Of a DNA stretch of 64,000 nt, positions 24,134 through 34,945 are shown one piece after another; position 1 is the stretch's first letter; the number at the start of each line of letters is the position of its first letter. The position numbers and the translations under genes are program-made. The notes under the pieces were generated by a model, which saw only the letters and a program-made list of their open reading frames with translations, did not search any database and was not told the origin of the DNA. This stretch comes from Burkholderiaceae bacterium (GTDB lineage: Bacteria > Pseudomonadota > Gammaproteobacteria > Burkholderiales > Burkholderiaceae_E): positions 1 to 64,000 of the forward strand of contig JAJTYR010000009.1 in NCBI GenBank assembly GCA_021463505.1, written 5' to 3'.

Positions 24134-26476
24134 TCAGAACACCTGGTTGCGGATGAGGTCGGCGTCGACCCCCGCGGCCACGCCGTCTTCGGAGACGCCG
24201 AGCGAGGCAATGCCCTGGCCCGGTTGCGTCTCGGCGTAATAGTACTCATCGTCGATGCGCACGATTCCCGGCGGCGGTTGCCTGTCCTCTTCGGGCTGGC
24301 CTGCGAGCGCAGTGGCCATGTAGTCGATCCAGATCGGCAGCGCCAGCCCGCCGCCGGTCTCGCGGTCGCCGAGCTTGTGCGGCTGATCGAATCCGACCCA
24401 CGCAACCGCGGCAACGCGCGGGCTGTAGCCGGCGAACCAGGCGTCGACCGAGTCGTTCGTGGTACCGGTCTTGCCGGCGAGATCGCCGCGCTTGAGCACC
24501 CGTGCACGCGTTGCCGTGCCCATGCGCACGACGTCGCGCAGCATGCTGTCCATCAGGAACGCGTTGCGGGCGTCGATCGCGCGCAACGCATCGTCGCCGG
24601 CCTGCCCCGGGTGCGCGCTGGCGAGCAGACGGCCGTTGACGTCGGTGATGCGCGCCACCAGGTAGGGCTCGATCCGGTAGCCGCCGTTGGCGAACACGAT
24701 GATTGCGCGTGCCATCTGCCAGGGAGTGACCGAGCCGGCGCCGAGTGCCATCGTGAGGAACGGCGGGATGCGTTCGGGATCGAAGCCGAAGCGCGAAACG
24801 TAATCCTGTGCATACTGGGGACCGATCGCTTCGAGCAGGCGGATCGACACCATGTTCTTGGACTTCGCCAGCGCGGTGCGCATGCGCATCGGTCCCTCGA
24901 ACTTGCCGTCGTAATTCTTCGGGTCCCAGAGCTGTCCGCCGGTGCGCGCAGGATCGATCAGCACCGGTGCGTCGTTGATCACCGTGCTGGTCATGAAGCC
25001 CTTCTCGAGCGCGGCCGAGTAGATGAACGGCTTGAAGCTCGAACCGGGCTGGCGCCAGGCCTGCGTGACCCGATTGAACTTGTTGCGCTCGAAGTCGAAG
25101 CCGCCGACCAGCGCCCGAACCGAACCGTCGTGGGTGTCGAGCCCCACCAGCGCGGCCTGTACTTCGGGCAACTGGCCGATGGCATAGCCGCCCTTGCCGG
25201 TTCGGACGATGCGCACCACCGCGCCGCGTTGCAGTTTCCGTGAAGCCGGCGCGCGTGCGCTCAGCGCGGAGGCGACGAACCGCAGGTCGTCGCCGGTGAT
25301 CTCGATCGAGCTGCCGCGTCCCCGGGAGACCACCACCCGCTTCGGCTCGGCCGACAGGACGACTGCAGCGAGGAAGTGGCCGATGTCGTCGTTGTCACCG
25401 ATCGACGCCTCGACCACGTCCTCGGCTGCCGCCGCCTCGGCCGGCAGGTCGAGCATGCGCTCCGGACCGCGGAAGCCGTGCCGCCGGTCGTAGTCGAGCA
25501 CGCCCTGCTCGAGCGCCTCGTTGGCGGCGCGCTGGTCGGCGGCCATGATCGTCGTGTAGATCTTGAGCCCCGCCGAATAGATCTCCTCGCGATACAGTTC
25601 GAACGCCAGTTGCCGGGCGAGTTCGGCCGCGTAGGGTGCGTGGACCGGGTAGTCGGCGTGCGGCGGCACGAACGTGAGCGGCTGGGCGAGCGCTGCGGTG
25701 TACTCGGCCTCGGAGAGAAAGCCGTTGTCGCGCATGCGCCCGAGGATGTAGCGCTGCCGCTCGATCGCCCGCTTCGGATTGACCATCGGATTGAAGCGCG
25801 ACGGCGCCTTCGGCAGCCCGGCCAGCACCGCCGCCTCCGCCGCGCCGAGCTTCGCGAGCGGCTTGCCGAAGTAGGTCTGCGAGGCCGCCGCGAATCCGTA
25901 CGAACGCTTTCCGAGGTAGATCTGGTTCAGGTACAGCTCGAAGATCTGCTGCTTCGTCAGGTTGTCCTCGATACGCAACGCCAGCAGGATCTCGACGATC
26001 TTGCGCGTGTAGGTGCGCTCGGACGACAGGAAGAACTCGCGGGCCAGCTGCATCGTGATCGTGCTGGCGCCCTGCTCGGTGCCGCCGGCCACCAGGTTGA
26101 CCAGCGCGGCGCGCGCCACACCGATCGGATCGACGCCCATGTGCTCGAAGAAGCGCGCGTCTTCGGCCGCCAGTACTGCGTTCTTCACCACCTGCGGCAC
26201 GTCCTCGATGTGCACGAAGGTGCGGCGCTCCTCGCCGAATTCTCCGATCAGCTGACCGTCGGCGGTGTAGACCCGCAACGGAATCCGCGGCCGGTAGTCG
26301 AGCATCGCGTCGAGCGGCGGCAGACGATCGTTGACCAGCACCAGCGCCAGCGCGACGAGCAGCCCGCCGGCGACTGCAACGACCAGCGGAATCGCGAGCG
26401 CGGCGAGACCCAGGTGAACCCAGTTCGTGCTCGAGCCGTGCCTGTTGCGCGGGCGGCGTTTCGTCGTGTCGTTCAT
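24134..26476 (-). CDS. mrcA: Penicillin-binding protein 1A (bifunctional transglycosylase/transpeptidase)
   Basis: N-terminal TM, GT51 motif AAEDARFFEHMGVDPIG, transpeptidase SSFKPFIY, KTGTTNDSVDAWFAGYSP. Confidence 0.95.
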   Translation of the reverse strand: MNDTTKRRPRNRHGSSTNWVHLGLAALAIPLVVAVAGGLLVALALVLVNDRLPPLDAMLDYRPRIPLRVYTADGQLIGEFGEERRTFVHIEDVPQVVKNAVLAAEDARFFEHMGVDPIGVARAALVNLVAGGTEQGASTITMQLAREFFLSSERTYTRKIVEILLALRIEDNLTKQQIFELYLNQIYLGKRSYGFAAASQTYFGKPLAKLGAAEAAVLAGLPKAPSRFNPMVNPKRAIERQRYILGRMRDNGFLSEAEYTAALAQPLTFVPPHADYPVHAPYAAELARQLAFELYREEIYSAGLKIYTTIMAADQRAANEALEQGVLDYDRRHGFRGPERMLDLPAEAAAAEDVVEASIGDNDDIGHFLAAVVLSAEPKRVVVSRGRGSSIEITGDDLRFVASALSARAPASRKLQRGAVVRIVRTGKGGYAIGQLPEVQAALVGLDTHDGSVRALVGGFDFERNKFNRVTQAWRQPGSSFKPFIYSAALEKGFMTSTVINDAPVLIDPARTGGQLWDPKNYDGKFEGPMRMRTALAKSKNMVSIRLLEAIGPQYAQDYVSRFGFDPERIPPFLTMALGAGSVTPWQMARAIIVFANGGYRIEPYLVARITDVNGRLLASAHPGQAGDDALRAIDARNAFLMDSMLRDVVRMGTATRARVLKRGDLAGKTGTTNDSVDAWFAGYSPRVAAVAWVGFDQPHKLGDRETGGGLALPIWIDYMATALAGQPEEDRQPPPGIVRIDDEYYYAETQPGQGIASLGVSEDGVAAGVDADLIRNQVF

Positions 26477-26740
26477 GCGCCCATCCCTGGCGCCCGCATT
26501 GCCGTGGCCGGATTTTATACGCATCGCTGGCCGACGCCCGGCGCGGTGACGCGACACGGCAATGCGTGTCTGCGTGCAGGAATGCAACAACGTGCATCCA
26601 CACCGTACGACCGCCTCGATCAACCGCCGATGCTGCGCTGGCAGGCCGATCCTGCCGGATGGTCGATGCCGTACGACGGATGGGGCCGGGTCGTCGCCAA
26701 GCCGCGCAGAAAAGGCCGTACATTAAATCGAGCTTGCCCC

Positions 26741-26769
26741 TTGCATCTACAGTAAATTGTAGAAATAAT
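26741..26769 (+). promoter_or_regulatory. Predicted sigma70-type promoter for the pilMNOPQ operon
   Basis: TTGCAT (26741-26746), 17 nt spacer containing TCTACA-N6-TGTAGA, AATAAT (26764-26769). Confidence 0.5.
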
Positions 26770-26773
26770 CCGT

Positions 26774-26800
26774 AAATCCTTAGATCGTAAGGATTTTTTT
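26774..26800 (+). terminator. Terminator-like hairpin with T-tract just upstream of pilM
   Basis: AAATCCTTA-GATCG-TAAGGATTT, 9 bp perfect stem, with seven consecutive T (26794-26800) overlapping the 3' arm. Confidence 0.55.
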
Positions 26801-26815
26801 GAATCGAGGCATTCC

Positions 26816-27898
26816 GTGGCGGTGATTCCATCGAATCTGTTTCGCAGGGCCGCACCACCGCTGGTCGGCATCGACCTGAGCGCTTCGAGCGTGAAGGTGG
26901 TCGAACTGCAGCAAGGACAGCGCGCGCCGATGCGCCTGGAGCGCTATGCGATCGAACCGCTGGAACGTGGTGCGATCGTCGACGGCAACATCGAGAAGGC
27001 CGAAGCGGTCGCCGAGACGCTGCAGCGCGCGTTGCGCAAATGCGGCAGCCGCGCGCGCGAGGCGGCGCTTGCGCTTCCGTCGGGGGCGGTGATCACCAAG
27101 AAGATCATGCTGCCAGCCGGGCTGCACGAGGAGGACTACGAACTCCAGGTCGAGACCGAGGCCAGCCAGTACATCCCGTTTCCGATCGAGGAGGTGAACC
27201 TCGACTTCCAGGTGCTCGGTCCCGCCAGCCGGGCCGAGGGCGAAGTCGACGTGCTGCTGGCGGCGTCGCGCAAGGAGAAGGTCGACGACCGGGTGGCCGT
27301 GGCCGAGATGGCCGGCCTGCGCCCGGTGGTGATGGATGTGGAGCCCTACGCGTTGCGCACCGCGGTCGACCACGTGATCGAGTTCCTGCCGAACAAGGGC
27401 CAGGGACAGATCATCGCGGTCTTCTCGATCGGCCAGACGATCACGTACCTGACGGTGGTGCTGAACCGCCAGACGATCTTCGAGCGCGAGCAGGTCTTCG
27501 GCGGGCACCAGCTCACGCAGGACCTGGTGCGACTGTACGGACTGACGCCCGAGGAGGCCGAGATCAAGAAGCGCACCGGCGACCTGCCCGACAACTACCA
27601 GCGTGACCTGCTGCAGCCGTTCGTCGAACAGGCGGCGACCGACATGGGGCGCGCATTGCAGTTCTTCTTCACCTCGACACCGTACACGCGCGTCGACCAG
27701 ATCTATCTCGCCGGCGGCTCTTCGGTGGTGCCGGGCCTGGCCGAGGCGGTGGCACAGCGCACGCAGGTACCCGCCGAGGTGCTCAGCCCGTTCCAGGGCA
27801 TGGAGCTTGCAGGCACGGTGCGCGAGCGCCAGCTGCGCGCTGACGCGCCCTCGCTGCTGGTGGCCGCCGGCCTGGCGATGCGGAGGTTCGACGCATGA
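26816..27898 (+). CDS. pilM: Type IV pilus assembly protein PilM
   Basis: GTG start; PPLVGIDLSASSVKVVELQQ...; actin-like ATPase fold; followed by PilN, PilO, PilP, PilQ. Confidence 0.95.
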   Translation: MAVIPSNLFRRAAPPLVGIDLSASSVKVVELQQGQRAPMRLERYAIEPLERGAIVDGNIEKAEAVAETLQRALRKCGSRAREAALALPSGAVITKKIMLPAGLHEEDYELQVETEASQYIPFPIEEVNLDFQVLGPASRAEGEVDVLLAASRKEKVDDRVAVAEMAGLRPVVMDVEPYALRTAVDHVIEFLPNKGQGQIIAVFSIGQTITYLTVVLNRQTIFEREQVFGGHQLTQDLVRLYGLTPEEAEIKKRTGDLPDNYQRDLLQPFVEQAATDMGRALQFFFTSTPYTRVDQIYLAGGSSVVPGLAEAVAQRTQVPAEVLSPFQGMELAGTVRERQLRADAPSLLVAAGLAMRRFDA

Positions 27899-28545
27899 GC
27901 ATGCGCATCAACCTGCTCCCGCACCGGGAGATGCGCCGTGAGCGGCGCAAGAAGGATTTCGTCGGCCTGCTCGCGCTGGTCGGCGTCGGCGCGGTCGCGG
28001 CCGCAATCGTCGTTGCGCTCGGCATCAGCCAGCGAATCGACGCGCAGCACGCGCGCAACGACTTCATCCGCGCCGAGAATTCGAAGCTCGACGAGCAGAT
28101 CAAGGAAATCGCCACGCTGCGTGCCGAGATCGAAGCGCTGCGTGCGAGGCAGTACGCCGTCGAGACCCTGCAGACCAACCGGACGATTCCCGTCCACCTG
28201 ATGGACGAACTGGTCAAGCACACCCCCGACGGCATCTACCTGAAGACGATGCGCCAGGATGAACGCAAGATCACGCTGGCCGGTTACGCGCAGTCGAACG
28301 AGCGCGTCTCGGAGCTGCTGCGCAATCTCGCCAACCATACGCCGTGGCTCGAGCGCCCCGAGCTCATCGAGATCAAGGCCGCGCGCATCGGAGGGAGTGC
28401 CGCTGCGAAGGACAAGGATGCCCGGCGCGCGTTCGAGTTCTCGCTGAACGCGTTGATCAAGTCGGCCGACCCGCAGCCGGCGATGCCGAAAACCACCGCT
28501 GCGCCGGCCGCGCTGGCGGCGGCCGGCGCGGCCGCGAACAGGTGA
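27895..28545 (+). CDS. pilN: Type IV pilus assembly protein PilN
   Basis: MSMRINLLPHREMRRERRKKDFVGLL...; overlaps pilM stop. Confidence 0.95.
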   Translation: MSMRINLLPHREMRRERRKKDFVGLLALVGVGAVAAAIVVALGISQRIDAQHARNDFIRAENSKLDEQIKEIATLRAEIEALRARQYAVETLQTNRTIPVHLMDELVKHTPDGIYLKTMRQDERKITLAGYAQSNERVSELLRNLANHTPWLERPELIEIKAARIGGSAAAKDKDARRAFEFSLNALIKSADPQPAMPKTTAAPAALAAAGAAANR

Positions 28546-28549
28546 TGCG

Positions 28550-29248
28550 ATGAGCAAGTTCGACCTGAAGATCGACCTGAACGGCCTGAGGGCGCAGTTC
28601 GCCGGACTGCAGGGGCGCCATCCCGGGTTGTGGCCGGCGCTGCCGAAGGTGGCGCTGCTGGCGGGGCTGGTGGCCGCGGTGCTCGGCATTGCCTGGATCT
28701 CTTACTGGCGCGGGCAGCTCGACGAGCTCGACGGGGAGGTCCGCACCGAGGAGCAGCTCAAGCAGGAGTTCACCGCCAAGATGACGCAGGCAGTGAATCT
28801 CGAGGTGCTGCGCAAGCAGAAGGACCAGGTGTCACATTACGTCAGCCAGCTCGAGAAGCAGCTGCCGAGCAAGGCCGAGATGGACGCCCTGTTGTCGGAC
28901 ATCAACCAGGCGGGTGTCGGCCGGGGTCTGCAGTTCGAGCTCTTCAGGCCCGGACAGGTTGTGGTGCGGGACTACTACGCGGAGCTGCCGATCGCCATCA
29001 AGCTGTCGGGCAGCTACCACGATTTCGGCTCGTTCACGAGCGACATCGCCAACCTGCCGCGGATCGTCACGCTGAACAACATCCAGATCGCGCTGCCGGA
29101 GAAGCAGGCCGCTGGAGCCGGATCGGGTCCGCTCACGATGGAGGCGATCGCCAAGACCTTCCGCTACCTCGATCCCGAGGAGATCGCCGAGCAGCGTCGC
29201 CTGGCGGCAGCGGCGAACAACAAGGCGAAGAAGGGGGCAGCGAAATGA
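28550..29248 (+). CDS. pilO: Type IV pilus assembly protein PilO
   Basis: TM plus coiled-coil plus FELFRPGQVVVRDYYAELPIAIKLSGSYHDFGSFTSDIANLPRIVTLNNI. Confidence 0.95.
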   Translation: MSKFDLKIDLNGLRAQFAGLQGRHPGLWPALPKVALLAGLVAAVLGIAWISYWRGQLDELDGEVRTEEQLKQEFTAKMTQAVNLEVLRKQKDQVSHYVSQLEKQLPSKAEMDALLSDINQAGVGRGLQFELFRPGQVVVRDYYAELPIAIKLSGSYHDFGSFTSDIANLPRIVTLNNIQIALPEKQAAGAGSGPLTMEAIAKTFRYLDPEEIAEQRRLAAAANNKAKKGAAK

Positions 29249-29769
29249 AGCGCCTGATGATGGCGGCCGCGGCGTGCGTGCTCGCCGGCTGCTCGAACGA
29301 CCAGGGCGAATTGCGCGCCTGGATGCAGGAAGTGCGCGCCAATGCCAGGCCGATCCAGACGCGCGTCGAGGAACCCAAGCGCTTCGCGCCGTTCCGCTAT
29401 GACGACGAGGCGCAGGTCGATCCGTTTTCACCGCAGAAGCTGGCAGCCATGGTCGAGGGCTCGCAGCGTGCCGGTGCGAACGGATTGAAGCCCGATCTGA
29501 ACCGCCGGCGCGAAGCGCTCGAGGCGTTTCCGCTCGACACGATCCGGATGGTCGGGCACCTGGCGAACGGGCAGCGCAATCACGCGCTGCTGCAGGTCGA
29601 CAGAACGGTCTATCAGGCGCACGTCGGCAGCTACGCCGGCCAGAATTTCGGGGTGATCACCAGGATCAGCGAGAACGAGGTCCTGCTCAGGGAACTGGTC
29701 CAGGACGCCGCTGGCGACTGGGTCCAGCGGGACTCGACATTGCGGCTTCAGGAGGGGAGCAGTCAATGA
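29245..29769 (+). CDS. pilP: Type IV pilus lipoprotein PilP
   Basis: Lipobox ACVLAGCS; ...LDTIRMVGHLANGQRNHALLQVDRTVYQAHVGSYAGQNFGVITRI; ATGA overlap with pilO. Confidence 0.94.
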   Translation: MKRLMMAAAACVLAGCSNDQGELRAWMQEVRANARPIQTRVEEPKRFAPFRYDDEAQVDPFSPQKLAAMVEGSQRAGANGLKPDLNRRREALEAFPLDTIRMVGHLANGQRNHALLQVDRTVYQAHVGSYAGQNFGVITRISENEVLLRELVQDAAGDWVQRDSTLRLQEGSSQ

Positions 29770-31907
29770 CAACGACAATGCGCAACGCGGGATCGGCGGC
29801 CCGCGCGACCGTCCGTGCTGCGGTCGCCGCGCTGCTTGCGTGCATCGCCGCGCTGGCCGCTCCTGCGGCCCTCGCGCAGGCGAACTCGATCGAATCGGTG
29901 ACCAGCGTGCAGCAGGGCAGCACGACGTACCTGCGCATCGGGATGAAGAATCCCCCGACCACCACTCCGGCCGGCTTTTCGGTGTCGAATCCGCCGCGGA
30001 TCGCGTTCGACTTCATCAATACCGACAACCGCGTCGGAAAGAACTCGCTGGAGTTGCCGCAGGGCGACGTGCGCAGCGTGACGATCGTGCAGGCTGGCGA
30101 GCGCGCCCGGCTGGTGCTCAACCTGAAGCGGCCGCTCGGCTACAACACATCGATCGACGGCAACACGCTGACGGTCGCGCTCGAACCGGTGGCCGCTGCC
30201 GGGACGGCGGCGGCGCCGGTGGCCTACAGCTTCGCCAGGGCCGACGGCAAGGGCACGCATTCGCTGCGCGACATCGACTTCCGTCGCGGCAAGGACGGTG
30301 AGGGTCGGGTGGTCGTCGACCTGTCGGACCCGGGCGTGGGCGTCGACATCCGGCAACAGGGCCAGTCGATCGTCGTCGACTTCGTGAACGCCAGCCTGCC
30401 CGAGAACCTGCGCCGCCGGCTCGACGTCGGCGACTTCGGCACCCCGGTCACCGCAGTGCGCGCGTTCCAGCAGGGCGACAACGCGCGGCTGGTGATCGAG
30501 CCGCACGGCGAATGGGAGCACAACGCTTACCAGAGCGACACGCAATTCGTCGTCGAGGTCAAGCCGCTGCGCCCCGACCCGAGCCGACTCGCGCGTGGCA
30601 CGCAGCCCGGCTACCGCGGCGAGAAGCTGTCGCTGAACTTCCAGAGCATCGACATCCGCGCCCTGCTGCAGGTGATCGCGGACTTCACCAGCCTGAACAT
30701 CGTCACCAGCGACTCGGTTGCCGGCAACCTGACGCTGCGCCTGAAGGACGTACCCTGGGACCAGGCGCTCGACATCATCCTGCAGTCCAAGGGCCTGGAC
30801 ATGCGCAAGAACGGCAACGTGATCATGGTCGCGCCACGCGACGAGATCGCGGCCAAGGAGAAGCTCGACCTGGAATCGCGCGCGCAGATCTCGGAGATCG
30901 AGCCGCTGCGCACCGAGACCTTCCAGTTGAACTACCAGAAGGCCGATGCGCTGCACAAGCTGCTGGCCAACGACAAGCAGCGCGTGTTGTCCAAGCGCGG
31001 CAGCGTCGTCGTCGACGAGCGCACCAACAAGGTCTTCGTGCAGGACACGGTGTCGCGCCTGGAGGAAGTGCGCAAGATCATCGCGCAGGTCGACGTGCCG
31101 GTGCGGCAGGTGCTGATCGAGGCGCGCATCGTCGAGGCCGACGACCGCTTCTCGCGCAACCTGGGCGTGCGGCTGGGGTTCAACCGCGTCAACGCCAGCG
31201 CCGGCAGCACCATCGGCCGCGGAACCGTCTCCGGCAACCTGGAGGGTGTACACGACCTGACGCCGCTGCCGGGCGCGGTGGGCAGCGGCACCACGGCGCT
31301 GGCGAACACCAACTTCGTGAACCTGCCGGCGACGAACATCTCCGGCGTCAACCCGTCGACCTTCGCGATCAGCCTGTTCAACTCCAGCCTCACGCGTTTC
31401 CTGAACCTGGAGTTGTCGGCGCTCGAAGCCGACCAGCGCGGCAAGGTCATCTCCAGCCCGCGGGTGCTCACCGCCGACCAGGGCAAGGCGATCATCGAGC
31501 AGGGCACCGAGTTGCCGTACCAGCAGGCGACGTCGAGCGGGGCCACGGCGATCCAGTTCCGCAAGGCCAATCTCAAGCTCGAGGTGACCCCGCAGATCAC
31601 GCCCGAGGGCAACGTGATCCTGGCGGTCGAGGTCAACCGCGACGCGGTCGGGCAACTGACGCCGGCCGGCTTCGCGATCGACACGCGACGGGTGCAGACC
31701 CAGGTGCTGGTGGAGAACGGTGGCACCGTGGTGATCGGCGGCATCTACGAGCAATTCGAGCGCGACAACGTGAACAAGGTGCCGCTGCTGGGCGATCTGC
31801 CCGTGATCGGCAACGCGTTCAAGAATTCCAGCCGCACCAACAACCGTACCGAGCTGCTGGTGTTCCTCACGCCGCGCGTCGTCACCGACACCGCGATGGC
31901 GCGCTGA
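29766..31907 (+). CDS. pilQ: Type IV pilus secretin PilQ
   Basis: Signal peptide, two AMIN-like segments, secretin core ...VEVNRDAVGQLTPAGFAIDTRRVQTQVLVENGGTVVIGGIYEQ...PLLGDLPVIGNAFKN. Confidence 0.96.
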   Translation: MTTTMRNAGSAARATVRAAVAALLACIAALAAPAALAQANSIESVTSVQQGSTTYLRIGMKNPPTTTPAGFSVSNPPRIAFDFINTDNRVGKNSLELPQGDVRSVTIVQAGERARLVLNLKRPLGYNTSIDGNTLTVALEPVAAAGTAAAPVAYSFARADGKGTHSLRDIDFRRGKDGEGRVVVDLSDPGVGVDIRQQGQSIVVDFVNASLPENLRRRLDVGDFGTPVTAVRAFQQGDNARLVIEPHGEWEHNAYQSDTQFVVEVKPLRPDPSRLARGTQPGYRGEKLSLNFQSIDIRALLQVIADFTSLNIVTSDSVAGNLTLRLKDVPWDQALDIILQSKGLDMRKNGNVIMVAPRDEIAAKEKLDLESRAQISEIEPLRTETFQLNYQKADALHKLLANDKQRVLSKRGSVVVDERTNKVFVQDTVSRLEEVRKIIAQVDVPVRQVLIEARIVEADDRFSRNLGVRLGFNRVNASAGSTIGRGTVSGNLEGVHDLTPLPGAVGSGTTALANTNFVNLPATNISGVNPSTFAISLFNSSLTRFLNLELSALEADQRGKVISSPRVLTADQGKAIIEQGTELPYQQATSSGATAIQFRKANLKLEVTPQITPEGNVILAVEVNRDAVGQLTPAGFAIDTRRVQTQVLVENGGTVVIGGIYEQFERDNVNKVPLLGDLPVIGNAFKNSSRTNNRTELLVFLTPRVVTDTAMAR

Positions 31908-31944
31908 TGGCGTTGGCGGGACGGGCCGGCCGGCGCTGCCACTG

Positions 31945-32514
31945 ATGGTCCCGCAGGGCGCGGCGCCGGGGCGCGCCGCGTCGCGCCCGGTCGTGCTGGT
32001 GGGCATGATGGGCTCTGGCAAGTCCACCGTCGGGCGACGGCTCGCGGCGCGCCTGCACCGGCGCTTCATCGACGCCGACAGGATGCTCGAGGAGCGCTGC
32101 GGCGTGCCGATCTCGACCGTGTTCGAGCTCGAAGGCGAAGAGGGTTTCCGCCGCCGCGAAGCGGCGCTGCTCGACGAACTGACGCAGCTGCCATCGATCG
32201 TGCTGGCCACCGGCGGTGGCGTGGTGATGCGCGCCGATAACCGGCGCCTGCTCGCCGAGCGCGCGCTGGTGGTCTTCCTGCAGGCGTCGCTGGCGGACCT
32301 CTGGCAGCGGCTGCGGCGCGACCGCACGCGGCCGCTGCTGCAGACCGGGGATCCGCGCGAGCGCATCGCCGAACTGCTGGCGCTGCGCGAGCCGCTCTAT
32401 CTCGGGATCGCCCAACTGACCGTCGTCAGCGCACGCCAGCCGGTGGATCAGCTGGTCACCGATATAATCGGGCGTCTTCCCGAGGAAATCCGGGCCGAAA
32501 CCCGGGCCGATTGA
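31945..32514 (+). CDS. aroK: Shikimate kinase
   Basis: [38 protein letters not shown]...LATGGGVV. Confidence 0.94.
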   Translation: MVPQGAAPGRAASRPVVLVGMMGSGKSTVGRRLAARLHRRFIDADRMLEERCGVPISTVFELEGEEGFRRREAALLDELTQLPSIVLATGGGVVMRADNRRLLAERALVVFLQASLADLWQRLRRDRTRPLLQTGDPRERIAELLALREPLYLGIAQLTVVSARQPVDQLVTDIIGRLPEEIRAETRAD

Positions 32515-32567
32515 GGGCCGGCTCGCACTCCGGCCGCCGCGCCCGGGCGGGTGCACCGCCATCGCCC

Positions 32568-33650
32568 ATGAACGTCCGCGAATTGCGCATCCCGCTCGGC
32601 GAGCGCAGCTACCCGATCCTGATCGGTGCCGGTCTGCTGGCGGCCAGCGAAACGCTGGCCGGCCTCGCGCAGGCACGACAGGTCGCGGTGGTCACCAACG
32701 ACACCGTTGGCGCGCTCTTCGAGGCGCGCCTCGCGCTTTCGCTCGCCGGCGCCGCGAGGCGCATATCGATCCGCCTGCCCGACGGCGAAACCCACAAGAA
32801 CTGGCAAGCGCTCGATCACATCTTCGAGCAGCTGTTGCGCGAGCGCTTCGACCGGCGCTGTCTGCTGGTGGCGCTCGGCGGCGGGGTGATCGGCGACGTG
32901 ACCGGCTTCGCGGCCGCCGTCTACCAGCGCGGTGTCGACTTCGTGCAGGTGCCGACCACCCTGCTGGCGCAGGTCGATTCCTCGGTCGGCGGCAAGACGG
33001 CGATCAACCATCCGCTGGGCAAGAACATGATCGGCGCTTTCCACCAGCCGAAGCTGGTACTTGCCGACGTCGACACCTTGCGCACGCTGCCGCCACGCGA
33101 GCTGTCGGCGGGCCTGGCCGAGATGATCAAGCATGGCGCGATCGCCGATCCGGCCTACCTGGGTCGGCTCGAGCGCGACCTTGCAGCGCTGCGTGCCTGC
33201 GATACCACGGCGCTTGGCGACGCGATCCTGCGCTCGTGCGAGATCAAGGCCGCCGTGGTGGCTGCCGACGAGCGCGAAACGGGCGTGCGCGCCACGCTCA
33301 ATTTCGGTCACACCTTCGGGCACGCGATCGAGTCGGGCCTGGGCTACGGCAACTGGCTGCACGGCGAGGCGGTGGGCGCCGGCATGGTGATGGCGGCCGA
33401 CCTGTCGTGGCGCGCCGGGCTGGTCGATGACAGCCTGGTCGAGCGCCTGCGCGGCACGATCGCCGCCGCGGGGCTGCCGGTGCGCGGCCCGGCCTGGCCG
33501 TTCGAGCGTTACGTCGAACTGATGAGCATCGACAAGAAGGCACGCCAGGGTGCGCCGGAGTTCGTGCTGCTCGAGCGGTTCGGCGCGGCACGCGTGCAAC
33601 CGGTGACCGACGCGCAGTTGCGCGCCACACTGGCAGCGTGCACCGGCTGA
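32568..33650 (+). CDS. aroB: 3-dehydroquinate synthase
   Basis: ...[64 protein letters not shown]. Confidence 0.96.
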   Translation: MNVRELRIPLGERSYPILIGAGLLAASETLAGLAQARQVAVVTNDTVGALFEARLALSLAGAARRISIRLPDGETHKNWQALDHIFEQLLRERFDRRCLLVALGGGVIGDVTGFAAAVYQRGVDFVQVPTTLLAQVDSSVGGKTAINHPLGKNMIGAFHQPKLVLADVDTLRTLPPRELSAGLAEMIKHGAIADPAYLGRLERDLAALRACDTTALGDAILRSCEIKAAVVAADERETGVRATLNFGHTFGHAIESGLGYGNWLHGEAVGAGMVMAADLSWRAGLVDDSLVERLRGTIAAAGLPVRGPAWPFERYVELMSIDKKARQGAPEFVLLERFGAARVQPVTDAQLRATLAACTG

Positions 33651-34840
33651 GCGCCGCACCGCAGATGGAAAGCGGAGCCGGCATGCGCGCGCCCGCTGCG
33701 CTCGCCCGCTGGGGGTGCGATCCGGCGACCAGCCGCGGCCGCCGGCACCCCGAGCCGCGGGCGGGCACGCGCAGCGAGTTCCAGCGCGATCGCGACCGCA
33801 TCGTTCACTGTACCGCCTTTCGCCGGCTCGAATACAAGACGCAGGTTTTCGTCAACCACGAAGGCGATCTGTTCCGTACCCGGCTCACGCATTCGATCGA
33901 AGTCGCGCAGATCGGCCGCTCGATCGGCCGCAATCTGGGGCTGAACGAGGACCTGATCGAGGCGATCGCGCTGGCACACGACCTCGGCCACACGCCATTC
34001 GGACACGCCGGGCAGGACGCGCTGCACGCGTGCATGCACGGCCACGGTGGCTTCGAGCACAACCTGCAGTCGCTGCGCGTCGTCGACGAACTCGAGCAGC
34101 GCTACGCGGCATTCGACGGGCTGAACCTGTGCTTCGAGACGCGCGAGGGCATCCTGAAGCACTGCCGGCAGGAGGACGCGCGCGCGCTGGGCGAATTGGG
34201 CGAGCGCTTCCTGCTGCGGCGGCAGCCGTCGCTCGAGGCACAGGTGGCCAATCTCGCCGACGAGATCGCCTACAACAACCACGACATCGACGACGGCCTG
34301 CGCTCGGGGCTGCTGCGGATCGGGCAACTCGACCGGATCGAGCTGTTCGCGGCTCACCGCCGCACTGTCGAGCGCCTGCATCCCGGCATCACCGGCCGGC
34401 GCCTGGTACACGAGACCATCCGGCGGATGATCGACGACCTCGTGGTCGATCTGCTCGCTGAATCGCGCCGGCGCGTCGACGCCGCCGCTGTGGCGTCGCC
34501 CGACGAGGTGCGCGCCGCGCCACCGCTGGTGGCGTTCTCGCCGGCGATGCGCGAGCGCTCGGCGCAGCTCAAGCGCTTCCTGCACGCCGGGCTGTACCGT
34601 CACCCGCGCGTCGACGAAACGATGGACCGCGCCCGCGCCGTCGTGCGTCGACTGTTCGACGCCTATGCAGCCGATCCGTCGCGCCTGCCCGGGGAGCACC
34701 GCGAGCGAGTGCAGGCGATCGGCCTGCGCGCGATCGCCGACTACATCGCGGGGATGACCGATCGCTTCGCCCTGCGCGAACACGCGCGACTGACCGGCGA
34801 GCCGCCGCCCCGGCTGTCGTGCGCCGACGCCACCGATTGA
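33638..34840 (+). CDS. dgt: Deoxyguanosinetriphosphate triphosphohydrolase-like protein (HD domain)
   Basis: [27 protein letters not shown]-type N-terminal motif; [35 protein letters not shown] (HD). Confidence 0.93.
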   Translation: MHRLSAAPQMESGAGMRAPAALARWGCDPATSRGRRHPEPRAGTRSEFQRDRDRIVHCTAFRRLEYKTQVFVNHEGDLFRTRLTHSIEVAQIGRSIGRNLGLNEDLIEAIALAHDLGHTPFGHAGQDALHACMHGHGGFEHNLQSLRVVDELEQRYAAFDGLNLCFETREGILKHCRQEDARALGELGERFLLRRQPSLEAQVANLADEIAYNNHDIDDGLRSGLLRIGQLDRIELFAAHRRTVERLHPGITGRRLVHETIRRMIDDLVVDLLAESRRRVDAAAVASPDEVRAAPPLVAFSPAMRERSAQLKRFLHAGLYRHPRVDETMDRARAVVRRLFDAYAADPSRLPGEHRERVQAIGLRAIADYIAGMTDRFALREHARLTGEPPPRLSCADATD

Positions 34841-34916
34841 ATCCGCCGCGCCTGCCGGTGTGTCGCTGCCGCGATTGGCTCGCGGCGTTGCCGCAACGCC
34901 GTCGGCTGCTGCGCTG

Positions 34917-34945
34917 TGCACATCCGGCAGATGGCGGCGTATACT
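34917..34945 (+). promoter_or_regulatory. Predicted sigma70-like promoter for gltBD
   Basis: TGCACA (34917-34922), 17 nt spacer, TATACT (34940-34945); implies a leader of roughly 170 nt. Confidence 0.4.

Noticed and set aside
29763-32366. 867 aa minus-strand ORF antisense to pilQ/aroK
   Set aside because: Shadow ORF of well-supported plus-strand genes, no domain similarity recognised.
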